Assembly: GCA_039973685.1 (NCBI GenBank)
Contig: JBDWKL010000042.1
Coordinates: 56,242 to 120,241 of the forward strand
Reading direction: 5' to 3'
Length of the DNA: 64,000 nucleotides
DNA from: Hyphomicrobiales bacterium
Lineage (GTDB): Bacteria; Pseudomonadota; Alphaproteobacteria; Rhizobiales; JACESI01
Position 1 is the stretch's first letter, and every line of letters begins with the position of its first letter. This document shows positions 18,491 to 28,330 of the stretch, one piece after another. A program made the translations under genes and the position numbers. Under the pieces are notes generated by a model, which worked only from the letters and a program-made list of their open reading frames with translations, ran no database searches and was not told the origin of the DNA.

Positions 18491-19882
18491 TTATTGGTTA
18501 TTAGTGTTTTTGCCACTTACACCCAAAGACTTGAGTTTTCGATGCAATGCGGACCTTTCCATGCCCACGAAATCGGCAGTTTTGGAGACATTTCCACCAA
18601 ATCGGCTGATTTGCGCTAAGAGGTACTCACGTTCAAACACTTCTCGAGCTTCTCGCAGAGGCATCGCCATCAATTGTTCGCCGTCGCCCGAACCACTTGG
18701 TGCGCTTGGAAGATAAGCGCCAATTTCAGATGGCAGGTGTTCAACTGTGATTTCGCTATCAGGCTCGCCCTGCGCTAAAATCATCAACCGTTCAACATTG
18801 TTTTTGAGTTGGCGAATGTTGCCTGGCCAATCATGCCCTTGCAAAACGGCCATGGCTTCTTCCGCAATGGGGCGTTTCGGCAAGCCTTGGCTCTCAGAGA
18901 TTTGGCTCATAAAATGCTCCACAATCTCAGGAATATCATCGCGTCTCTCATTGAGAGCAGGCACACGAAGCGGCACCACAGCTAAACGATGGAACAAATC
19001 ATCACGGAATGTGCCTTGCTGGATTTCTGCTTCAAGATTGCGTGCGGTCGATGAGATAAAGCGGACATCTACTTTTACAGGTGTCACGCCATTAACGCGG
19101 TGGAAATGCTGGTCAATCAACACCCGCAAAATCTTGTTCTGCGTTTCATAAGGCATGTCGGCCACTTCATCGAGATAGAGCGTGCCTCCGTGGGCGCGTT
19201 CTAGGGCGCCGGTCCGTCGTGGACTGCCGTCAGCTGCTTCGCTACCAAACAACTCTTCTTCGATGCGAGACGCTTCAATGCCGCCTGTATTCAAAATAAC
19301 AAAGGAGCCTTCTGCGCGCGTTGAACTTGCATGAATTTCTCGTGCTATCAGTTCTTTTCCTGAGCCTGACGGCCCAGAAATCATGATCCGGCTGTTGGCT
19401 GGTGCTATCCGGTGGGCGGTTTGGACCGTTTGACGGAAGATCAAGCTTTCGCCGACGAGCTTTTCTTCGCCACCAGCTTTAATCGTTAGTTCCTGCACGC
19501 GGTCGCGTAATTTGGATACTTCGATAGCACGTTCTGCCACTTGTAAGAGGCGGTCGGTTTTAAACGGCTTTTCGATATAATCGTAAGCACCGCGCTGAAT
19601 GGCTGATACAGCAACTTCAACATTGCCATGTCCAGAAATCATGACGACGGGCAAGTCCTTATGATGCTTTTGCAATTCATCGAGAATAGCCAAACCATCG
19701 CGGTCGCTGCCTTGTAGCCAAATATCGAGAAAGACGAGTGCTGGTTTCCGTTTTTGCACTTCGGCAAGTGCGTCACGGGCATTTGCAGCGTCTCTCGTTT
19801 CATAGCCTTCATCTTCCAAGATGCCGGTTACCAGATCGCGGATATCGTCTTCATCGTCTACAACAAGGATATCTGTTGCCAT
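18491..19882 (-). CDS. ntrX: Nitrogen response regulator NtrX
   Basis: Response regulator of the NtrY/NtrX system, 463 aa from ATG 19882. The order is receiver domain (phospho-acceptor D53 in VFLDIWLQG), AAA+ domain with Walker A GPSGSGKELI and Walker B LYLDEVADMP, and a Fis-type HTH (KTADFVGMERSALHRKLKSLG). The GAFTGA loop that touches sigma-54 is missing: after ELFGS comes EAADGSPRRTGALERA. That loss is known for alphaproteobacterial NtrX and suggests it does not act as a normal sigma-54 activator. The frame runs open 63 codons further upstream into ntrY, but the receiver domain starts right at ATG 19882, 4 bp after the ntrY stop. Confidence 0.95.
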   Translation of the reverse strand: MATDILVVDDEDDIRDLVTGILEDEGYETRDAANARDALAEVQKRKPALVFLDIWLQGSDRDGLAILDELQKHHKDLPVVMISGHGNVEVAVSAIQRGAYDYIEKPFKTDRLLQVAERAIEVSKLRDRVQELTIKAGGEEKLVGESLIFRQTVQTAHRIAPANSRIMISGPSGSGKELIAREIHASSTRAEGSFVILNTGGIEASRIEEELFGSEAADGSPRRTGALERAHGGTLYLDEVADMPYETQNKILRVLIDQHFHRVNGVTPVKVDVRFISSTARNLEAEIQQGTFRDDLFHRLAVVPLRVPALNERRDDIPEIVEHFMSQISESQGLPKRPIAEEAMAVLQGHDWPGNIRQLKNNVERLMILAQGEPDSEITVEHLPSEIGAYLPSAPSGSGDGEQLMAMPLREAREVFEREYLLAQISRFGGNVSKTADFVGMERSALHRKLKSLGVSGKNTNNQ

Positions 19883-19886
19883 ATCG

Positions 19887-22211
19887 TCATATACTCGCAG
19901 TTTGAGTTTCTGATTGAGGAGCCAAACCGTCACTCGGTTGGTCCTCTTGTATTGTCTCATCCAAGGATGGATTATTTGCCATTGGCAAGGTAATGCGAAC
20001 CATTGCACCGCGACCTGTTTCTTCATAGTCAGGCGCATCAAGCAGACGCATTTGGCCGTTGTGTTCTTCAATGACCTTCACAACAATCGCAAGGCCGAGC
20101 CCTGTGCCTTTTTTGCGGGTGGTCATATATGGTTCTAGCAATTGGTGTCGGTTTTCTTTGGGCCACCCTTTTCCGTTATCAATGATGTCTATGACGTATT
20201 TATCATCAATTTCTCGACCATGAATGTGCACTTTGCCACGTTCTGAACCTTCGAGCGCTTCTGTCTCATCATCGGTCCCCGGTATGGCTTCCCCTGCATT
20301 TTTGACGAGGTTTGTGAAAGCCTGTGACAGCAGTCGTTCGTCAAACATGGTCATCATTGGGTCTTTTGGTAGCTCATGGGTGAAGTCGATGTTTGGCTGG
20401 GCGACTTCCCTCACCTCTAGCGCTTCACGCAAACAAGCGGAAAGATTGCCCTTTTCTAAAACCGGCTTCGGCATTCTGGCAAAAGAAGAAAACTCATCGA
20501 CCATTCTGCCAATGTCACCAACTTGGCGCACAATTGTGCTGGTGCATTTGTCGAATACTTCCTGATCTTTTTCTTCCAAGTCTTTGCCAAATCGGCGACG
20601 TAGGCGTTCTGCAGAAAGCTGGATCGGAGTTAGCGGGTTTTTGATTTCATGAGCAATGCGTCTTGCAACATCGGCCCATGCGGATGTGCGTTGGGCTGTT
20701 ACAAGCTCTGTAATGTCATCCAATGTGAGGACGAAACCATCACGGCGGCCTTCTGAAAATTCAGCAGAAATTTGCGTATTTACCGTGCGCTCCATGCCGC
20801 CACGATTGAGGGAGATTTGCTCGCGGTGATCTGTGCGATCATTTAGAAAAGCACGATCCATTAAGCTCGCCATTTCAGGGATAACATCGACCAGCTTTTT
20901 GCCGATACTTTTCTGCTGGTTGGTGCCTATCAAGGTAAGACCAGAGCGGTTGATGACTTCGATGGTGCCATCTTCTGACATACCGACCACGCCGGCAGAA
21001 ACACCAGCCAAAACCGTTTCAATAAATCTGCGACGATGATCTAGCTGCTCATTCACTTCCAAAATATCACGGCGTTGATCATTAAGTTGAGTGGTCATCT
21101 CGTTGAATGTTTCACTGAGAGCTCCAATGTCTCCCTCTTTTTTGCGCACAGGTACCTGCACAGAAAGATCACCTTTTGAGACGGCGGAAGCTGCCGTCAT
21201 CAACTGCCTGATTGGATTGACCAAGCCGTCAGCGAAATTGATCGCGAGCCAAACCGAAGAGACCAGCAAAACGAGGGCGACGCCAAGGTAAAGCAAGGCG
21301 AATGCGACCTGAGTGCCGGTTTGGGTGTTTCTAAGATCAGAATATTCTGCTGAATTGATTTCCGCTGTTCTTAGATATTCAACCACTTCTTGATCGACCG
21401 ATCTGATGGCATATAAAAATCGATCTTCAAAAAGGTCTATTCTAATTAAGGCGCCTACCAAATTGCTGGTTCGACCTGGGTTGATAAAAATCGGGACGCG
21501 CTCAAGACTTTTAGCGGCATCATTAAGCGCTACTATAGGGGCTTTAGGCCATTCGCGCGGCGTGGGCAGATTTGCTGATGCTAAAACATTTGCTTCTTTA
21601 TCAACGATTTGAAGATGCGGAATGTTTCTAATGCGCGCTTGGGTGTTCATGAACAGCTGAAGCTGATCTGCATTCGAAATTAAAACGTTGTCCAGTCTCT
21701 CATAGTCATTCGCGATTGCTGAAATATCTGCGACGAGAAAGCGAGCGTGTTCATTAAGATAGGAGCGAGCAACGGTGACAGATGATTCGACGATGGCTTG
21801 AGTGCGCTCAGAAAACCAGCGATCTAACCCGCGGTCGAGCGTTAAACTTGCGACAATCGCAACCAAAATAGCAGGAACAGCAGCAATGACGGCAAACAGG
21901 CTAACGATGCGAATATGCAGTCGAGCGGCGGCCTTCCCCTTCTTGCGAGCTCGCCAAAGTTGGCTAACTTCCCAAAGAACGAGCATAACAAGGCAAACCA
22001 TCAAGACTGCAATGGTGGTAACAATCGAAAGCGTTACGTTGCGGTTAGGGTCTATTGGGGTGAAACCGAGCAACACCGCAAATGCGGCCACTGTCGCGAT
22101 GAGGGATACAACAACCAGAACAAGCCCCAAACGACGACTAAACGTGCGCCTATTCGTTGGTTCATTTGCTCTTTTGTTAAAAGATGTCTGTATGTCCGTC
22201 TTGGTAGACAT
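19887..22211 (-). CDS. ntrY: Sensor histidine kinase NtrY
   Basis: Membrane-bound sensor kinase of 774 aa paired with NtrX. Three N-terminal membrane helices (about 28-50, 60-82, 100-123), a periplasmic sensing region, a further helix near 290-312, HAMP, PAS (about 380-490), HisKA and HATPase domains follow in order. The phospho-accepting histidine lies in [17 protein letters not shown]; the ATP-binding boxes DNGKGWP and GTGLGLAIV are visible. NtrY/NtrX responds to nitrogen and, in some relatives, oxygen or redox state. Its own promoter may lie in the 166-bp gap after ntrC. Confidence 0.95.
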   Translation of the reverse strand: MSTKTDIQTSFNKRANEPTNRRTFSRRLGLVLVVVSLIATVAAFAVLLGFTPIDPNRNVTLSIVTTIAVLMVCLVMLVLWEVSQLWRARKKGKAAARLHIRIVSLFAVIAAVPAILVAIVASLTLDRGLDRWFSERTQAIVESSVTVARSYLNEHARFLVADISAIANDYERLDNVLISNADQLQLFMNTQARIRNIPHLQIVDKEANVLASANLPTPREWPKAPIVALNDAAKSLERVPIFINPGRTSNLVGALIRIDLFEDRFLYAIRSVDQEVVEYLRTAEINSAEYSDLRNTQTGTQVAFALLYLGVALVLLVSSVWLAINFADGLVNPIRQLMTAASAVSKGDLSVQVPVRKKEGDIGALSETFNEMTTQLNDQRRDILEVNEQLDHRRRFIETVLAGVSAGVVGMSEDGTIEVINRSGLTLIGTNQQKSIGKKLVDVIPEMASLMDRAFLNDRTDHREQISLNRGGMERTVNTQISAEFSEGRRDGFVLTLDDITELVTAQRTSAWADVARRIAHEIKNPLTPIQLSAERLRRRFGKDLEEKDQEVFDKCTSTIVRQVGDIGRMVDEFSSFARMPKPVLEKGNLSACLREALEVREVAQPNIDFTHELPKDPMMTMFDERLLSQAFTNLVKNAGEAIPGTDDETEALEGSERGKVHIHGREIDDKYVIDIIDNGKGWPKENRHQLLEPYMTTRKKGTGLGLAIVVKVIEEHNGQMRLLDAPDYEETGRGAMVRITLPMANNPSLDETIQEDQPSDGLAPQSETQTASI

Positions 22212-22377
22212 TATTGTTGTACGCCAAAAATATTAATCGATATTGATCCCAGGTAGTGGTGTGTGCGTTGTTTTTGCAACACCTCATGTTACCCAAAAGC
22301 CACACTAATACAATGGCGAAAATATGGTTCCACCCCATAATTTTGTGAATATCCAACGTGCGTTGTTAATCGTCGTT

Positions 22378-23820
22378 TTAAAGAGATACGCGGATAACAG
22401 GAATCTGTAGGTCTTTGATTTTTTTCCGTAATGTATTGCGGTTTAAACCCAGTAATTCAGCTGCTTTTATCTGATTGCCACGGGTCGCACTTAAGGTTGC
22501 AATCAGTAGCGGTTCTTCTATCTCTCGTAAAATACGGTGATAGAGACCAGGCGGCGGCAAATCATCATTAAATTGGTTGAAATAAGTGGTTAGATGCCGC
22601 TCAACAGACGCATGGAGCGTTTTTTCTTCAGTAATTCCGTGCACCAATTGTGGTTCTTCGCGCTGGTCAAATTCTGATGAGACCACCAATTCGGTAATGA
22701 CTTCATCGGGACATAGGGCCGTGAGTTTGCGGACCATGTTTTCAAGTTCGCGAATATTACCTGGCCAATTATGTTGCTTTAAACGGTCGAGAGCTGCTTT
22801 TTCGATTTGTTTGTTTCCAAGGCCTTCTTCAGAAGCAAGGCGGAAGAAATGGTGTACCAAGTCGTCTATGTCTTCCAGGCGCTCGCGTAGTGGCGGTAAA
22901 CGAAGAGGCACAACGTTGAGGCGGAAGTAGAGGTCTTCGCGGAACAATCCCTGATTGATCAGTTGTTTTAGGTCTTTGTTGCTGGCTGCGACGATGCGTA
23001 CATCTGTTTTGATGGCATTGCGCCCGCCGACGGTAGTGTATTCGCCTTGTTGAAGAACGCGCAGGAGCCGTGTTTGAGCGTCCATAGGCATATCGCCGAT
23101 TTCATCAAGAAACAGTGTGCCGCCTTCCGCTTGTTCAAAACGACCTGTTGCTCGATTTTGCGCGCCCGTGAATGCGCCTTTTTCGTGGCCGAATAGTTCT
23201 GCCTCGATCAAGTCTTTGGGGATTGCAGCCATATTAATCGCGACAAAGGGGCCGTGTTTGCGTTTGCCAAAGTCATGCAACGCGCGCGCGACGAGTTCTT
23301 TACCTGTGCCAGATTCGCCGTTGATCAAAACGGTTAGGTCTGTTTGCATCAAGCGAGCGAGAATACGGTAGATTTCCTGCATCGCGCTAGAACGCCCGAC
23401 CAATGGCATCTGGTCGCTATCTTGATCTCTCGTGTTTGCGGCAGCTTTGGTTTTTGGCTCAGCAAGGGCGCGGCCAATGATGGAAATTAGCTCTGTTAGG
23501 TCAAATGGTTTGGGTAGGTACTCATAAGCGCCACGTTCAGAGGCTTTGATCGCGGTCATGAAGGTGTTTTGAGCGCTCATCACAACGATTGGTAGGTCTG
23601 GGCGCAAACGTTTGATACGCGGTAAAAGGTCAAAGGCGTTCTCATCGGGCATGATCACATCGGTGACAACAAGATCGCCCTCACCTTCGTTGACCCAGCG
23701 CCAAAGCGTAGCGGCATTGGAGGTTAGCCGCACCTCATAGCCTGCGCGAGAAAGTGCTTGGTTGAGTACTGTTCTGATGGCTGCGTCGTCATCTGCAACT
23801 AGGATTTGTCCTTTAGACAT
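22378..23820 (-). CDS. ntrC: Nitrogen assimilation regulator NtrC
   Basis: Sigma-54-dependent transcription activator, 480 aa. Receiver domain with phospho-acceptor D54 ([10 protein letters not shown]), AAA+ domain with Walker [11 protein letters not shown], the intact sigma-54 loop GAFTGA in [11 protein letters not shown], Walker [11 protein letters not shown], and a C-terminal Fis HTH ([21 protein letters not shown]). When phosphorylated by NtrB under nitrogen limitation it switches on glnA and related promoters. Start ATG 23820 overlaps the end of ntrB by 8 bp, so the pair is translationally coupled. Its GAFTGA contrasts with the paralogue NtrX in the same cluster. Confidence 0.97.
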   Translation of the reverse strand: MSKGQILVADDDAAIRTVLNQALSRAGYEVRLTSNAATLWRWVNEGEGDLVVTDVIMPDENAFDLLPRIKRLRPDLPIVVMSAQNTFMTAIKASERGAYEYLPKPFDLTELISIIGRALAEPKTKAAANTRDQDSDQMPLVGRSSAMQEIYRILARLMQTDLTVLINGESGTGKELVARALHDFGKRKHGPFVAINMAAIPKDLIEAELFGHEKGAFTGAQNRATGRFEQAEGGTLFLDEIGDMPMDAQTRLLRVLQQGEYTTVGGRNAIKTDVRIVAASNKDLKQLINQGLFREDLYFRLNVVPLRLPPLRERLEDIDDLVHHFFRLASEEGLGNKQIEKAALDRLKQHNWPGNIRELENMVRKLTALCPDEVITELVVSSEFDQREEPQLVHGITEEKTLHASVERHLTTYFNQFNDDLPPPGLYHRILREIEEPLLIATLSATRGNQIKAAELLGLNRNTLRKKIKDLQIPVIRVSL

Positions 23821-24931
23821 TTATTTGCCCTTCTTTAGCCTGTGCCGTTTCCTTAAATGCTGGGAGGAGGATACGGAACATGGTGTGTTTGGGTTGGGAT
23901 TTACATTCAATAATGCCACCGTGGTCGCCAATAATTTTGGCAACCAATGCAAGCCCAAGGCCTTTGCCATTGGTTTTGCTGGTGATGAATGGATCAAAAA
24001 GGTTCGGTAATAATTCGTCTGGTACGCCAGCGCCATTGTCGATGACGCAAAATTCCATCGGTAATGCCACACGCTCATTGCTGCCTGCTGTCGCAATGCG
24101 TACACCCGGTCTATAGGCCGAGGTGACGATTATTTCTGGGTCCGCAGTGTGCTCGCAGGCTTCTTGGGCATTTTTGATGAGATTCAAGAATACCTGAATG
24201 AGCTGATCTCGATTTGCCAGAACTGGTGGCAATGAAGGGTCGTACTTCTTCGAGACCTTCAAATCAGAGGCAAAACCGCTTTCAGCCAATGTGATCACGT
24301 GATCAAACACGGTGTGAATATTGATCGGGTCGCGCTCAATCGGGCGTTCGTCTGAAAATACTTCCATCCGATCGACGAGGCCGACAATGCGGTCGGCTTC
24401 ATCTGTTATGAGGCGTGTAAGTGTGCGGTCGTCTTCATCGGCGCCTTGTTCAAGCAATTGGGCGGCGCCGCGTATGCCTGACAAGGGGTTTTTAATTTCA
24501 TGAGCCAGCATTGCTGCAAGGCCTGTCACGCTTTTTGCTGCACTTCTGTGGGTCAATTGGCGGTCGATTTTGTCTGCCATCGTGCGTTCTTGCAGCATGA
24601 TTGCGACGTTCTTTGAATGGCTATCCAGAGGCGTTGCGAAGACATCAACGACACGCGTCCCGCCGGTTCTTGGGGTGCCAATATCGACCTTATATTCATT
24701 GATCGGCCCATTGCGTTCGCGCACTTGTGGTAAGAGCGATAAAACCGGACTGCCAAATGGCATGATGTCTTCGATATAATGTTTCTTGAACCATGAAAGG
24801 CCAGCTTGGAAGAAGTCTTGGCCAGAATAATTGGCATAGATGATCTTGTTGTCGTCGCCCACCACCAAAACCGGATTAGGCAAGACATTCAAAACGGCGT
24901 CGCAAAAATTTCCTGAGATCTCACTATCCAT
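23813..24931 (-). CDS. ntrB: Nitrogen sensor kinase NtrB
   Basis: Cytosolic histidine kinase/phosphatase of NtrC, 372 aa, without membrane segments. An N-terminal PAS domain (about 8-115) is followed by HisKA with H144 in [12 protein letters not shown] and a HATPase domain ([20 protein letters not shown]). Its activity is set by PII proteins. The ATG at 24931 overlaps the dusB stop as TAATG, and its 3' end overlaps ntrC; dusB-ntrB-ntrC is the classic alphaproteobacterial operon. Confidence 0.97.
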   Translation of the reverse strand: MDSEISGNFCDAVLNVLPNPVLVVGDDNKIIYANYSGQDFFQAGLSWFKKHYIEDIMPFGSPVLSLLPQVRERNGPINEYKVDIGTPRTGGTRVVDVFATPLDSHSKNVAIMLQERTMADKIDRQLTHRSAAKSVTGLAAMLAHEIKNPLSGIRGAAQLLEQGADEDDRTLTRLITDEADRIVGLVDRMEVFSDERPIERDPINIHTVFDHVITLAESGFASDLKVSKKYDPSLPPVLANRDQLIQVFLNLIKNAQEACEHTADPEIIVTSAYRPGVRIATAGSNERVALPMEFCVIDNGAGVPDELLPNLFDPFITSKTNGKGLGLALVAKIIGDHGGIIECKSQPKHTMFRILLPAFKETAQAKEGQINV

Positions 24932-25974
24932 TAGGCAACACTCTCAAGGTTGGCCGCGGTTATATCGGGTACGTCGCGGGAAAAGACTGTTTTGATGGTT
25001 TTCATGACCTCTGTAATATCTGTGTTGGTAAGAAGCGCTAGTCGTTCTGTTGCAGGTGTATTGGCTTTTCGAAAATCGTTAGCATCCAAATACCAACTCA
25101 TATGTTTGCGAGCAGCCCGCATGCCGATGTGTTCCCCGTAATGATCAAGCAGCGCTTCATAATGTTCGCCAATCAGAGAGGCCAGATCATCGCCAGATGG
25201 CTCCGCTAATGTTTCACCCGTTTCAAGATAATGAGCGGCATAGCCCACAAGCCAAGGACGGCCATAGGTTCCTCGGCCAATCATCACGCCATCCGCTTTG
25301 GTGACGCTGAGGATTTCTTTGGCGTCGGATACATCGAGCACATCACCATTGGCGATAAGTGGAATATTGATTGCTTCTTTGACCTTCGCAATTGCCGCCC
25401 AATCAGCTTTACCGTTGTAAAACTGGCATCGCGTGCGCCCATGCAATGTTATCAATTGAACGCCCGCATCTTCCGCACGTTTGGCAAGGTCTGCGGCATT
25501 GAGGCTGTTGTCATCCCAACCAAGCCGCATTTTCAGCGTTACAGGGCAATCGACCGCCTCGACGGTTGCTTCAATCAAGGTCAGCGCATGATCAAGATCG
25601 CGCATAAGGGCTGAGCCTGAATAGCCAGAGGTTACCTTTTTTGCCGGGCAGCCCATGTTGATGTCGATAATGTCAGCACCCGCGTCTTGGGCATATTTCG
25701 CACCAACGCCCATCCAACTTGCTTCACGTCCAGCCAATTGGACGATGTGAGGTGCCTCGCCTGTCTTTGCAATTTTTAAGACAGCTTCTTTGTCTTCCTT
25801 GACAAGTTGCTCGCTTGCAATCATTTCAGACACAACACCGCCAGCGCCGAAGCGACTGACAAGACGGCGAAACGGCAAATCGCTGACCCCAGACATGGGC
25901 GCGAGATAAACGTTATTTGGCAATGTGATTGGGCCGATGGATAACACCGAGGGAACGCCCTTGTTGCTGTGCAT
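24931..25974 (-). CDS. dusB: tRNA-dihydrouridine synthase (DusB/NifR3)
   Basis: FMN enzyme that reduces specific uridines in the tRNA D-loop, 347 aa from ATG 25974. TIM-barrel hallmarks: [24 protein letters not shown] with the catalytic cysteine in [12 protein letters not shown], and [12 protein letters not shown] for FMN phosphate binding. Historically named nifR3 because it precedes ntrBC. The open frame extends 32 codons further up in AT-rich, unlikely sequence. ATG 25974 lacks a clear ribosome-binding site; a GTG 27 bases inside the gene, preceded by AAGGGCG, is another candidate. A perfect palindrome covers the ATG (see separate entry). Confidence 0.93.
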   Translation of the reverse strand: MHSNKGVPSVLSIGPITLPNNVYLAPMSGVSDLPFRRLVSRFGAGGVVSEMIASEQLVKEDKEAVLKIAKTGEAPHIVQLAGREASWMGVGAKYAQDAGADIIDINMGCPAKKVTSGYSGSALMRDLDHALTLIEATVEAVDCPVTLKMRLGWDDNSLNAADLAKRAEDAGVQLITLHGRTRCQFYNGKADWAAIAKVKEAINIPLIANGDVLDVSDAKEILSVTKADGVMIGRGTYGRPWLVGYAAHYLETGETLAEPSGDDLASLIGEHYEALLDHYGEHIGMRAARKHMSWYLDANDFRKANTPATERLALLTNTDITEVMKTIKTVFSRDVPDITAANLESVA

Positions 25975-25986
25975 AAAATTTATGCA
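25970..25986. promoter_or_regulatory. 17-bp palindrome over the dusB start codon
   Basis: TGCATAAA-A-TTTATGCA is a perfect 8+1+8 dyad at 25970-25986. It covers the ATG proposed for dusB (plus-strand CAT at 25972-25974), at the head of the ntr operon. It may be an operator in the dusB/ispDF divergent promoter region, or chance in AT-rich DNA. No protein can be named. Confidence 0.25.
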
Positions 25987-26134
25987 ATTTATATGATGCC
26001 TATATAATAGCCAAATGTTGCAGCGCGGCAAGGTGTAAATGATAGAAATAGTAAAATCTATCGTAATCACCTTGCGATCCGTATGGGCGCGGCGTATCTG
26101 GTAATCTCTCTCGCGCTATCAGAAGATTGATTTG

Positions 26135-27373
26135 ATGGAAAAAAATAGAATTGCCGTGGTAATTGTCGCTGCTGGACGCGGTGAACGGGCCAAAAGAGCT
26201 GGTGAAGGCGATAAAGGCCCGAAGCAGTATCGCCTGATTGGTGGCAAAGCGATTATTGCCCATACGATTGACCGCTTTTGTAATCACGCATTAGTGGATC
26301 TCGTCGTACCGGTTATCCATCAAGATGACGATGCGCTTTATCTCGACGGGTTAGCTGGCTTTCAACATGAAAAGCTTTCGTCTCCCGTTGTTGGTGGCGC
26401 TTCACGGCAAGGCTCCGTCTATAATGGTTTGTCGGCTTTAAAGGCTGAAAAGATTGATTTCGTGCTTGTGCATGACGGTGTTCGCCCATTTGTATCGGAT
26501 GGAACGATTGAGCGTGTGGTTGAGGGTTTGCAAGAGCACAGCTCCATCCTGCCAGCGCTTGCTGTTGTTGATACAATAAAGCGTGTGGCACCTGACAGCG
26601 GCGTTAATCCGATTGTTAGTGAGACGGTGGATCGATCTTTGCTTTGGTCGGCACAAACTCCGCAGGGTTTTCATTATGATGAGCTCTTGAAAGCCCATGA
26701 TGACGCGGAAGCTGATAATTTTACAGATGACTGCGCGGTGATGGAAGCGGCTGGTCATGATGTTCGTATTGTTGAAGGCAATGGCGAGAACATAAAAATA
26801 ACAACGCCTGATGATATTGATGAAGCCGAAAGACGGGTAAAGAATATGGTCGATCAGGATGAACGGGAAGAAAAAATGACAGAGATGGAAACACGTGTTG
26901 GCAATGGTTTTGATGTGCATGCGTTTGAAGATGGTATTGCCGTCATTCTTGGCGGTATCTCTATTCCGCATACGAAAAAGCTGAAAGGCCATTCAGACGC
27001 AGATGTTGCTTTGCATACAATCACCGATGCAATTTATGGCGCGCTGGCTGATGGTGATATTGGTAGCCACTTCCCGCCAAGCGATGAGCAATGGAAGGGT
27101 GCGGCATCCGATCAGTTCCTTATCCATGCCTGTGATCGGGTGAAGCAGCGCGGCGGGCGCATTGTTCATCTTGATCTTACGCTGATGTGCGAAGCGCCGA
27201 AGATTGGTCCGCACCGTGAAGCCATGCGTGAGAAAATCGCAGAGATTTGTAACCTGCCCCTCTCCCGTGTTGCTGTTAAAGCAACGACAACGGAAAGACT
27301 TGGGTTTACAGGCCGCGAAGAAGGCATTGCGGCAATGGCGACGGCTACGATCCAAATTCCATTTGAGGACTAA
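26135..27373 (+). CDS. ispDF: Bifunctional IspD/IspF isoprenoid enzyme
   Basis: Fusion of two enzymes of the non-mevalonate (MEP) pathway, 412 aa. The N-terminal IspD part (1 to about 230) makes CDP-methylerythritol: VVAAGRGERA nucleotide-binding motif and VLVHDGVRPF. The C-terminal IspF part (about 255-412) forms the cyclic diphosphate: metal site GFDVHAF, GHSDADVALH and ATTTERLGFTGREEGI. The two-domain fusion is common in alphaproteobacteria, so no frameshift or mis-join is implied. ATG 26135 is preferred to the TTG one codon before. It is divergent from dusB and cinA follows after one base. Confidence 0.96.
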   Translation: MEKNRIAVVIVAAGRGERAKRAGEGDKGPKQYRLIGGKAIIAHTIDRFCNHALVDLVVPVIHQDDDALYLDGLAGFQHEKLSSPVVGGASRQGSVYNGLSALKAEKIDFVLVHDGVRPFVSDGTIERVVEGLQEHSSILPALAVVDTIKRVAPDSGVNPIVSETVDRSLLWSAQTPQGFHYDELLKAHDDAEADNFTDDCAVMEAAGHDVRIVEGNGENIKITTPDDIDEAERRVKNMVDQDEREEKMTEMETRVGNGFDVHAFEDGIAVILGGISIPHTKKLKGHSDADVALHTITDAIYGALADGDIGSHFPPSDEQWKGAASDQFLIHACDRVKQRGGRIVHLDLTLMCEAPKIGPHREAMREKIAEICNLPLSRVAVKATTTERLGFTGREEGIAAMATATIQIPFED

Positions 27374-27374
27374 A

Positions 27375-27869
27375 ATGTCTGAAGCCATCCAGAAACTTAG
27401 CAAGACGATTGTTCAGCGTTGCACGGATAACGCAAAGTTGGTTGTGACGGCTGAGTCGTGCACGGGCGGCCTTATTGCAGGTGCTATTACTGATATTGCG
27501 GGATCGTCAGCGGCTTTAGAGCGTGGTTTTGTGACCTATTCTAATGAGTCTAAAAACGAGATGCTCAGCGTGCCTGCTGAAATGATTGAAGAGCATGGTG
27601 CCGTTAGCGAAGAAGTTGCTCATTATATGGTGCTGGGTGCTTTAGGGCATTCGCAGGCAAATTTTGGCGTGGCCGTGACAGGTGTTGCTGGACCCGGTGG
27701 TGGAAGCGAAGAGAAACCGGTTGGCCTTGTCTATATAGCGGCCGCAAGCAAAGAGCCGCAGCGGGTCATAGTCTCAAAAGAACTGTTTCCAGATAATGGC
27801 CGTGCGTCTATTCGCGAAGCGACAGTGCAGCGTGCTTTGACTATGCTACTTGATCAACTAGACGCATAG
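27375..27869 (+). CDS. pncC: CinA-family NMN amidohydrolase (PncC)
   Basis: Stand-alone CinA C-terminal domain, 164 aa, predicted to deamidate nicotinamide mononucleotide to nicotinate mononucleotide in NAD salvage. The active-site region TAESCTGGLIAGAITDIAGSS and GVAGPGGGSEEKPVGLVYI are diagnostic. ATG 27375 lies one base after the ispDF stop; the frame is open further upstream inside ispDF but that part is only overlap. Its 3' end overlaps the convergent ratA stop by 16 bp. The competence-type N-terminal domain of full-length CinA is absent. Confidence 0.92.
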   Translation: MSEAIQKLSKTIVQRCTDNAKLVVTAESCTGGLIAGAITDIAGSSAALERGFVTYSNESKNEMLSVPAEMIEEHGAVSEEVAHYMVLGALGHSQANFGVAVTGVAGPGGGSEEKPVGLVYIAAASKEPQRVIVSKELFPDNGRASIREATVQRALTMLLDQLDA

Positions 27870-28330
27870 ACTTTATCGGCGCGGTCTTCAAAAGCCTCTG
27901 CAAATCGTCTGAAGGCGCGGTCAAAAACGGTGCCCATAAGAGCTGCAAATGCTCTGCTTTTAAACTCATAATCTAATTTGAAAATGATGTCCGACGTGCC
28001 CTCGCCCTCGTCTTTGAAGCTCCACTTGTTTTCAAGTTCGCTAACAGGACCATCGAGGTATTCAACGAGTATCTCATTGGCTTCACGGTTCAGGGTTACT
28101 TTGGTCGTGAATGTCTCGCGGAAAACTTTATAGGCAACTGTCATATCAGCCACCAAAATCTCAGTGCCATCAGGACGCGCTTTGCGGCCACGAACGACGA
28201 GCGTTTCGCATAAAGGCACGAACTCAGTGTATCTTTCAACATCCGCCACCAAGTCAAACATGTTGCTTGATGAATGGTTGACGCGGCGGGTGGTTTCAAA
28301 ACTTGGCATGAAAGTTTCGGTCTCGCTCAC
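27854..28330 (-). CDS. RatA/COQ10-type START-domain protein
   Basis: Small SRPBCC (START-fold) protein, 158 aa from GTG 28330, related to RatA and to the mitochondrial coenzyme Q-binding protein COQ10. Signature stretches: MFDLVADVERYTEFVPLC, and LDYEFKSRAFAALMGTVFDRAF. RatA was described as blocking ribosome subunit joining in E. coli, but in alphaproteobacteria a ubiquinone-chaperone role like COQ10 is at least as likely. The GTG start overlaps the lipA stop (TAGTG), giving coupling; ATG 28309 is an alternative that gives the commoner N-terminus MPSFETTR. It always tends to follow lipA in Rhizobiales. Confidence 0.88.
   Translation of the reverse strand: MSETETFMPSFETTRRVNHSSSNMFDLVADVERYTEFVPLCETLVVRGRKARPDGTEILVADMTVAYKVFRETFTTKVTLNREANEILVEYLDGPVSELENKWSFKDEGEGTSDIIFKLDYEFKSRAFAALMGTVFDRAFRRFAEAFEDRADKVYASS

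Noticed and set aside
19883..20071. 63-residue N-terminal extension of NtrX
   Set aside because: It lies inside ntrY and has no homology to receiver domains; the normal start is ATG 19882.
26135..27373. Frameshift joining of ispD and ispF
   Set aside because: The two-domain IspDF fusion is a normal arrangement in alphaproteobacteria.
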